Shown here in pieces: positions 27,413 through 32,777 of a stretch of DNA of 32,777 bases. This stretch comes from Achromobacter sp. RTa (GTDB lineage Bacteria; Pseudomonadota; Gammaproteobacteria; Burkholderiales; Burkholderiaceae_B). Location: assembly GCF_000757485.1 (NCBI RefSeq), contig NZ_JPYO01000036.1, positions 157,093 through 189,869 on the forward strand. Reading direction: 5' to 3'. The translations under genes and the position numbers were made by a program. The notes below the pieces were generated by a model. The model was not told where the DNA came from. It searched no databases and worked only from the letters and a program-made list of their open reading frames with translations. Position 1 is the first letter of the stretch. Each line of letters begins with the position of its first letter.

Positions 27413-27585
27413 GCGAGGCGCTCCGGAGCAGCGATATTCATTCCGAAATTTCCATTAAGGGCTAACCCTTATATTCCATAAAGCGATGAAGTTCGTGGAA
27501 ATTTAATCCCTTTTACGGAATCGCAAAAGCTCGCACCATGGCGCCTGCTTCATTCAATCACCGACTCAGGATTTTGCAGATCGCC
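27413..27585. promoter_or_regulatory. LysR-type divergent control region with nested inverted repeats
   Basis: This AT-rich spacer has nested inverted repeats: ATTCCG (27440-27445) with CGGAAT (27516-27521), AAATTTCCA (27446-27454) with TGGAAATTT (27496-27504), and AAGGG-CTAA-CCCTT (27457-27470). LysR regulators bind such dyads as tetramers across 50-60 bp. The layout fits control of both the regulator gene and the operon to its right. The -10 and -35 boxes are not clear. Confidence 0.55.
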
Positions 27586-28260
27586 ATGGCCTCTATTCAT
27601 ACCGGCGCCCGGATATTGCCCGCTACACCCGTCGCTTCCGCCGCGGTTCTCCAGGCGCTGGCCGGCATCGTCACGCCGCACCTCAGCGACAACCTCGCGC
27701 GCCGCGAAGGCATTTCGGGCCTGCGCCGCTACAACGGCGCGGGCAAGCTGGTCGGCACGGCCCTGACCGTCAAGACCCGCCCGGGCGACAACCTCCTCAT
27801 CTACAAGGCCATGATGCAGGTGCAACCCGGCCACGTGCTCGTGGTGGACGCGGGCGGAGACCTGTCCAACGCCGTGCTGGGCGAAATCATGAAGCGCTAT
27901 CTCCAGGTCCACGGTTGCGCCGGCGTGGTGGTGGACGGCGCGATCCGCGACGTGGCCGCCTTCGAGGCGGACAGTTTCCCCTGCTATGCGCGCGGCCACA
28001 TCCACCGCGGCCCCTACAAGGATGGGCCCGGCGAGGTCAACGTGCCCGTGTCCATCGGCGGGCAGGTCATCAATCCGGGCGACATCGTGGTGGGCGACGA
28101 GGACGGCCTGGTCAGCTTTCCGCCTTCCGAGGCCGAAGCCCTGATCGCCGCCGCCCAGGCCCACGCCGCCAAGGAGGAACGCATCATGGCCGAGATCGCC
28201 GGCGGCGAGAAGACGCAGAGCTGGATGCAGGCCGCCTTCGCGGCCAAGGGGCTGGCATGA
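27586..28260 (+). CDS. RraA-family protein, candidate 4-hydroxy-2-oxoglutarate-type aldolase
   Basis: A 224-residue protein of the RraA/HMG-aldolase fold. The conserved VVVDGAIRD stretch gives R121 and D122, and an acidic residue (E100) lies exactly 20 residues before R121, close to the acidic-X20-R-D pattern of the metal-dependent pyruvate aldolases of this fold. GDNLLIYKAM and NPGDIVVGDEDG are further family blocks. With an aminotransferase and amino acid importer downstream, cleavage of a 4-substituted 2-oxoglutarate to pyruvate fits better than RNase E inhibition. I chose ATG 27586, where homology begins. ATG 27538 would add 16 residues. Confidence 0.8.
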   Translation: MASIHTGARILPATPVASAAVLQALAGIVTPHLSDNLARREGISGLRRYNGAGKLVGTALTVKTRPGDNLLIYKAMMQVQPGHVLVVDAGGDLSNAVLGEIMKRYLQVHGCAGVVVDGAIRDVAAFEADSFPCYARGHIHRGPYKDGPGEVNVPVSIGGQVINPGDIVVGDEDGLVSFPPSEAEALIAAAQAHAAKEERIMAEIAGGEKTQSWMQAAFAAKGLA

Positions 28261-29474
28261 GCGCGGCCGCAAGCGAATTCCTGGCGGACCGGGCGCGCGC
28301 CATCAAGCCCTCGCCCAGCATGGCGGCCAAGAGCCGTGTCGACCAGCTGCGCGCCCAGGGCAGGGACATCGTCGATTTCACGGTGGGCGAGCCGGACCTG
28401 CCGACCCCCGCGCATATCGTGCAGGCGGGTATCGACGCCCTCAACAGCGGCGACATCCGCTACACCGCGTCCGCCGGCTCCAGGCCGCTGCTGGAAGCGG
28501 TGCGCGCCAAGTTCCAGCGCGAGAACGGCCTGGACTACGCGCTGGACGAGCTGATCGTCGGCGTGGGCGCCAAGCAGCTGATCTTCACCGCGCTGGCCGC
28601 CACCGTGCAGGCGGGCGACGAGGTCATCATTCCCGCGCCGTACTGGGTGTCGTACCCGGACATGGTGCTGGTCAACGACGGCACCCCCGTGGTGGTGCCT
28701 TGCCCCGAGTCCGACGGTTTCAAGCTCACGCCCGAGGCGCTGGAGCGCGCGATCACGCCGCGCAGCAAATGGCTGCTCCTGAACACGCCCAGCAACCCCA
28801 CCGGCGCGATGTACGACGCCGCCGAGCTGCGGGCGCTGGGCGAGGTGCTGGCGCGGCATCCGCAGGTCTGGCTGATGACCGACGAGATCTATGAACATCT
28901 CGCCTATGGCGATACGCCGCATCTGTCGCCCGCGGCCGCGGTGCCGGCGCTTGCCGGCCGCTGCCTCACGATCAACGGCGTGTCCAAGGCCTACGCGATG
29001 ACCGGCTGGCGCCTGGGCTACGCGGGCGGGCCGAAAGCCCTGATCAAGGCGATGGCCACACTGATCTCGCAGAGCACCAGCTGCGTCAGCGCGATCAGCC
29101 AGTCGGCGGCGCGCACCGCGCTTACCGCCGACCAGGCCTGCGTGCGCGAGGCGGCGGAGGTCTTCCATGCGCGCCGCGATCGCATCGTCGCGCTGTTGAA
29201 CGACGTGCCCGGCATCCGCTGTCCGCAGCCCCAGGGCGCTTTCTACGTCTATCCCTCGGTGGAGGGGCTGCTGGGCAAGCGCGCGGCCGACGGACGCGTG
29301 CTGCGGACCGACCTGGATGTCGTGATGTTTCTGCTGGATGTCGCGGGTGTGGCGGTGCTGGACGGCGCGGCCTATGGCCTGTCGCCCTATCTGCGGCTGA
29401 GCTTCGCGACCTCGATGGAAAACATCGAGGAAGGCTGCCGCCGCATCCGCGAGGCATGCGGCGGATTGATTTGA
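28257..29474 (+). CDS. PLP-dependent class I aminotransferase
   Basis: A 405-residue fold-type I aminotransferase of the aspartate/prephenate aminotransferase group. Motifs are FTVGEPDLPTP, LLNTPSNPTGAMY (N180 region), TDEIYEHLAYGD (PLP-binding D209) and SKAYAMTGWRLGYAGG with the Schiff-base K244. The substrate-carboxylate arginine is expected in the LSPYLRLSFA segment near the C terminus. It would convert the imported amino acid to its 2-oxo acid for the RraA-fold enzyme encoded just upstream. Its ATG overlaps that gene's stop by 4 nt. Confidence 0.88.
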   Translation: MSAAASEFLADRARAIKPSPSMAAKSRVDQLRAQGRDIVDFTVGEPDLPTPAHIVQAGIDALNSGDIRYTASAGSRPLLEAVRAKFQRENGLDYALDELIVGVGAKQLIFTALAATVQAGDEVIIPAPYWVSYPDMVLVNDGTPVVVPCPESDGFKLTPEALERAITPRSKWLLLNTPSNPTGAMYDAAELRALGEVLARHPQVWLMTDEIYEHLAYGDTPHLSPAAAVPALAGRCLTINGVSKAYAMTGWRLGYAGGPKALIKAMATLISQSTSCVSAISQSAARTALTADQACVREAAEVFHARRDRIVALLNDVPGIRCPQPQGAFYVYPSVEGLLGKRAADGRVLRTDLDVVMFLLDVAGVAVLDGAAYGLSPYLRLSFATSMENIEEGCRRIREACGGLI

Positions 29475-29538
29475 TTGTGGGCGGCCTGGAAGGCTGCCCA
29501 GACCGGCTGTACCCATACCTACACTCAGGGGAAATACC

Positions 29539-30366
29539 ATGAAGACAACGATCGCTTCCTTCGTCGCCGCCGCCGGCATGGCCGCCGCGCTGGCGCCCGC
29601 CGCCCATGCCGACACGCTGGCCGACATCAAGGCGCGCGGCAAGTTCATCTGCGGAACCATGGGCACGGCCGAGCCGTTCAGTTTCCAGGATCCGAAGACC
29701 CGCGGCATCGTCGGCTACGAGGTCGACATGTGCCAGGCCGTGGCCGATAGCCTGGGAGTCCCGCTGGAGCTCAAGCTCATTGCCGTGGAGGCGCGCATCC
29801 CCGAACTGATTGCCGGCCGCGTGGACGTGGTGGCGGCCAACCTGGGCTGGAGCCCCGAGCGCGCGAAGCAGATCGACTATTCGCACCAGCATTTCGTGAG
29901 CCTGCAGAAAGTGCTGGCGCGCGATTCGGACAAGGACCTGAAGGCGCCCGCCGACCTGGCCGGCAAGCGCGTCAGCGCGGTGCGGGGCTCGTCGTCCGAG
30001 CAGGGCGCGCGCAAGAACATCCCGAACGTCGAGCCCGTAACCTTCAAGGACCCGAGCGGCGCGTTCCTGGCGCTGCAGCAGGGCAAGGTCAGCGGCTTCG
30101 TGGCCTCCGAACTCATGCTGGTCAAGCTCAAGCAGCAGGCCGCCGCCAGCGCCGTCCCGGTCAAGATCCTGGAGCCGGCGCTGTTCGTCGAACCTTGGGG
30201 CATGGGCGTGCGCAAGGGCGACACGGCGATGCTGGACCAGGTGAACAAGGTGCTCGACGGCATGGAAGCCTCGGGCCAGGCGGCCAAGACCTTCGACAAG
30301 TGGTTCGGCGCAGGCACCCAGTTCAACATGAAACGCGACTTCACCATCGAAGCCATCAAGGGTTGA
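29539..30366 (+). CDS. Polar amino acid ABC transporter, substrate-binding protein
   Basis: A 275-residue periplasmic binding protein of the glutamate/glutamine/general amino acid type (type II fold). A signal peptide spans about 1-24 (MKTTIASF, alanine-rich core, AHA-D cleavage). The mature protein opens with TLADIKARGKFICGTMG. The YEVDMCQAVADSLG and NLGWSPERAKQIDYS segments are typical. It is followed by two permeases and an ATPase, so the transporter is complete. Ligand identity is not readable. The 64-bp gap upstream has AGGGGAA before the ATG. Confidence 0.92.
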   Translation: MKTTIASFVAAAGMAAALAPAAHADTLADIKARGKFICGTMGTAEPFSFQDPKTRGIVGYEVDMCQAVADSLGVPLELKLIAVEARIPELIAGRVDVVAANLGWSPERAKQIDYSHQHFVSLQKVLARDSDKDLKAPADLAGKRVSAVRGSSSEQGARKNIPNVEPVTFKDPSGAFLALQQGKVSGFVASELMLVKLKQQAAASAVPVKILEPALFVEPWGMGVRKGDTAMLDQVNKVLDGMEASGQAAKTFDKWFGAGTQFNMKRDFTIEAIKG

Positions 30367-30394
30367 CGCGCCGAGCGCGCTGGAGCCTGGTTCG

Positions 30395-31096
30395 ATGCAT
30401 TACGTTTTCGACTTCGGCGCCATCTTCCAGGGGGAATACCCGGCCTGGCTGCTCAGGGGGCTCGTCACCACCCTGGCGCTGGCCGGATTCGCCTGGATCC
30501 TGGCGTTCTTCGTGGGCAGCCTGCTGGCGGTGATCCGCCTGACGGGCTCGCCCGTGGCCAACGGGGTGATCGCGACGTATGTCGCGTTCCACCGCAACGT
30601 GCCCATGCTGGTGCACATCCTCTTCTGGTATTTCGGCGTGCCGGCGCTGCTGCCTCAGGCCGCCACCGACTGGCTCAACAGCCATGGCAGCGAGTTCATC
30701 CTGTCCTGCATCGCGATCGGGCTGGTGATGTCCGCCTATGTCTGCGAAGACCTGCGCAGCGCGGTGCGCGGCATTCCCTCGGGCCAGGTCGAGGCGGCGC
30801 GCGCGCTGGGCCTGAGCTTCCTGGCCACGATGCGCAAGGTCGTGCTGCCGCAGGCTTTCCGCATCGCCATTCCGCCCTTGCTCAACCAGACCCTGCTGCT
30901 GTTGAAGAACACCAGCCTGGCCATGGCCATCGGCGTGACCGAACTCACCGCCGCCGGCCGCGAAATCGAGAACTACACGTTCCGCACCTTCGAGGCCTAT
31001 GCGGTCGTGACCGTCATCTACCTGGTGCTGTCGTTCCTGATCATGGGGGGCGGCGCTCTCCTGCAACGGCGCTACCGTCCGCTGGGAGCGCGCTGA
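30395..31096 (+). CDS. Polar amino acid ABC transporter permease (first subunit)
   Basis: A 233-residue inner-membrane permease of the His/Glu/Gln/Arg/opine family, with about five hydrophobic segments. The cytoplasmic coupling loop is seen around GIPSGQVEAARALGLSFLATMRKVVLPQAFRIAIP (the EAA region: EAARALGL followed by VLPQAFR). It pairs with the permease encoded from 31098. The start is ATG 30395, 28 nt after the binding-protein stop. Confidence 0.92.
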   Translation: MHYVFDFGAIFQGEYPAWLLRGLVTTLALAGFAWILAFFVGSLLAVIRLTGSPVANGVIATYVAFHRNVPMLVHILFWYFGVPALLPQAATDWLNSHGSEFILSCIAIGLVMSAYVCEDLRSAVRGIPSGQVEAARALGLSFLATMRKVVLPQAFRIAIPPLLNQTLLLLKNTSLAMAIGVTELTAAGREIENYTFRTFEAYAVVTVIYLVLSFLIMGGGALLQRRYRPLGAR

Positions 31097-31097
31097 C

Positions 31098-31814
31098 ATG
31101 TGGGACATACTCAAGGACAACTGGCTGTTGCTGCTCATCGGGCAGTATCCGCAAGGCCCGGTCGGCGGCCTGGCGGCCACGCTGGGGCTGGCCGCGGTCA
31201 GCCTGGCGCTGGCGCTGCCCTGCGGCGTGCTGCTGGCGCTGGGCCGGATCAGTCCCTACCGGGTCTTCTACTGGCCGGCGTCGGCCGTGGTGTACCTGGT
31301 GCGCGGGTTGCCGCTGCTGATGTTCATCTTCTGGGCGTACTTCTTCGTGCCGCTCATCATCGGCCGGCCGGTGGCCGGCACCACGACGATGGTGGTGGCG
31401 CTGGTCTGCTACGAAAGCGCCTACCTGGCGGAGATCATCCGCGCCGGCATCCAGGCGCTGCCGCCCGGGCAGCAGGAAGCCAGCCGCGCGCTGGGCCTGT
31501 CGTACATGCAGACCATGCGCCGCGTAATCCTGCCGCAGGCGCTCTACAACATGCTGCCCAGCATGCTGAGCCAGTTCGTCTCCACCGTGAAGGAGACGTC
31601 GCTGGCCTACGTCATCAGCGTCCAGGAACTGACCTATGCGGCCAACCAGATCAACAGCGTGCTGCTGACCAAGCCGTTCGAGGTCTTCGGGCTGCTGGCG
31701 CTGACCTATTTCATCCTGAATTTCGGGCTGAGCTCACTGGTGCACCTGACCGAACGCCGTATCGGCAGGCGCCGCGCCGGGCTCATGCCTGCTCCTCGCG
31801 CGGTGGCGACATGA
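31098..31814 (+). CDS. Polar amino acid ABC transporter permease (second subunit)
   Basis: A 238-residue inner-membrane permease paralogous to its upstream neighbour. The EAA loop reads [20 protein letters not shown]. Several hydrophobic spans surround it, and the arginine-rich tail (RRIGRRRAG) is cytoplasmic. It starts 1 nt after the first permease stop and overlaps the ATPase start by 4 nt. Together the two form the membrane channel of one importer. Confidence 0.92.
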   Translation: MWDILKDNWLLLLIGQYPQGPVGGLAATLGLAAVSLALALPCGVLLALGRISPYRVFYWPASAVVYLVRGLPLLMFIFWAYFFVPLIIGRPVAGTTTMVVALVCYESAYLAEIIRAGIQALPPGQQEASRALGLSYMQTMRRVILPQALYNMLPSMLSQFVSTVKETSLAYVISVQELTYAANQINSVLLTKPFEVFGLLALTYFILNFGLSSLVHLTERRIGRRRAGLMPAPRAVAT

Positions 31815-32536
31815 TCCGATTTTCCGAAGTGCAGAAGTGGTACGGGCAATACCAGGCGTTGGCCGATGTGACGGCGCAGGTGAAGCAGGGCGAGGTGGTG
31901 GTGGTATGCGGGCCGTCAGGGTCGGGCAAATCCACGCTGATCCGCACGGTCAATCGGCTGGAGCCCATCCAGAAGGGCGTGATCGAGGTGGACGGCCAGG
32001 ACATCTACGGCCCCAAGGTGCACCTGGACACGCTGCGCAGCCATATCGGTTTCGTGTTTCAGCAGTTCAACCTGTTTCCGCACCTGTCGGCGCTGGAGAA
32101 CCTGATGCTGGCCCCGCTGCAACTCAAGCGGGCCCGCCGCCCCGAGGCGCGCGAACGCGCCCTCCAATTGCTGGATCGCGTCGGCCTGGCCCACAAGGCC
32201 GACGCCTATCCCGCCCAGTTGTCCGGCGGCCAGCAGCAACGGGTCGCCATTGCGCGGGCGCTGGCGATGAATCCGCCGGTGATGCTGTTCGACGAGCCCA
32301 CCAGCGCGCTGGACCCGGAGATGGTGGGCGAGGTGCTGCAAGTGATGAAGGGCCTGGCCAAGGACGGTATGACGATGGTTTGCGTCACGCACGAAATGGG
32401 CTTTGCGCGGGAGGTCGCGGATAGGGTCTGGTTCATGGACGCGGGGCGGATCGTCGAGACCGGGACGCCGGAAGAATTCTTCTCCCGGCCGGAGACCGCG
32501 CGCGCGCAGAAGTTCCTGGCGGAGATCCGGCATTGA
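31811..32536 (+). CDS. Polar amino acid ABC transporter ATP-binding protein
   Basis: A 241-residue ATPase of the GlnQ/HisP type. The Walker A motif GPSGSGKST is at 34-42, the signature LSGGQQQR at 137-144, Walker B VMLFDEP at 157-163 and the switch H194. All catalytic motifs are intact. It energises import through the two permeases encoded upstream. It is the last gene of the LysR-linked operon, with a repeat region following the stop. Confidence 0.95.
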   Translation: MIRFSEVQKWYGQYQALADVTAQVKQGEVVVVCGPSGSGKSTLIRTVNRLEPIQKGVIEVDGQDIYGPKVHLDTLRSHIGFVFQQFNLFPHLSALENLMLAPLQLKRARRPEARERALQLLDRVGLAHKADAYPAQLSGGQQQRVAIARALAMNPPVMLFDEPTSALDPEMVGEVLQVMKGLAKDGMTMVCVTHEMGFAREVADRVWFMDAGRIVETGTPEEFFSRPETARAQKFLAEIRH

Positions 32537-32568
32537 AGGTGGGGGTTTTGGGGCTCTTGGGTTGAGTT

Positions 32569-32620
32569 CTTGGGAGCTTGCGAAGGGTTGGATCCTTGGG
32601 AGTTCGCGAAGGGTTGGGTT
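32569..32620. repeat. 26-bp tandem direct repeat, two copies
   Basis: Two units (32569-32594 and 32595-32620) share CTTGGGAG and GCGAAGGGTTGG with a few differences. They sit just before module A. A related single TTGAGTTCTTGA stretch precedes the other copy of module A near 8600, so the duplication is specific to this copy. Confidence 0.7.
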
Positions 32621-32627
32621 CTTTAGG

Positions 32628-32777
32628 CGCCCGTCGCGTCGGGGGCCGGGGGCGCGCGGGTCAACGATTGCGGTCCGGAGCCTGCGCTCCGGACTGCCCC
32701 CTTGTCATCCTCGTCCTCGCCTACGGCGACTCCTTCGGATTCCCTCGGGCTTATCGACTCCCCGCGCACCCCCGGCC
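32628..32777. repeat. Module A (copy 2, cut by the window end)
   Basis: This stretch is homologous to 8614-8760. The left arm is GC-rich. The loop from 32661 carries the same 8-bp hairpin (GTCCGGAG at 32673-32680, CTCCGGAC at 32687-32694). The right arm begins at 32761 and is truncated by the window. The 17 visible arm pairs (32644-32660 with 32761-32777) hold one C-A mismatch. As at 8614, it follows a + strand operon. Nothing else is seen between 32537 and the window end apart from the tandem repeat at 32569. Confidence 0.8.

Overview
The window is GC-rich, densely coded bacterial DNA. It suggests a betaproteobacterium of the Alcaligenaceae, close to Bordetella or Achromobacter. The reasons are the housekeeping block thiD-thiE-hemL / rubredoxin / yqgE-ruvX-pyrB-pyrC-plsC, the end-to-end resemblance of the PyrB-like protein to Bordetella PyrB as I remember it, and the large amount of periplasmic-binding-protein and CoA-dependent aromatic catabolism. 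The assignment is from pattern and memory, not a search.

Layout. (1) 1-749: non-coding; repeat module B, then an array of GTGTC-A/T-GACAC palindromes, then a promoter. (2) 750-8566, + strand: a seven-gene operon for an aerobic CoA-thioester route of a 2-substituted benzoate, best explained as 2-aminobenzoate (anthranilate) and less well as salicylate: monooxygenase/reductase, SDR, crotonase, acyl-CoA dehydrogenase, CoA ligase, hot-dog thioesterase, RidA-like protein. (3) 8567-9109: repeat modules A and B plus a second palindrome array. (4) 9110-16110: AraC regulator diverging from a six-gene operon: orphan ABC binding protein, dienelactone hydrolase-NTF2 fusion, Rieske dioxygenase alpha and beta, isochorismatase-fold protein, SDR. 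(5) 16135-26081: apparent core chromosome: FapA/DUF342 protein, lytic transglycosylase, thiD-like-thiE-hemL, rubredoxin, yqgE-ruvX, PyrB-like and PyrC-like proteins, plsC. (6) 26082-26518: a third palindrome array, tandemly repeated with a period of about 154 bp. (7) 26519-32536: LysR regulator diverging from an RraA-fold aldolase-like protein, an aminotransferase and a complete polar amino acid ABC transporter. (8) 32537-32777: a 26-bp tandem repeat and the start of another copy of module A.

How it works together. Segments 2, 4 and 7 look like self-contained catabolic modules, each with its own regulator or promoter. Repeats sit at the borders between modules. The most unusual non-coding signal is the repeat family itself: palindromes paired at a constant 51-52 bp centre-to-centre distance in three arrays whose intervening sequences differ, next to a 162-bp hairpin module in which one stem base pair has changed on both sides between copies.

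The most unusual coding signal is a set of intact genes that have lost family-defining active-site residues: PyrB-like, PyrC-like, ThiD-like, the isochorismatase-fold protein, the RidA-like protein and the crotonase. Some of these probably mark new chemistry, others structural or vestigial roles.
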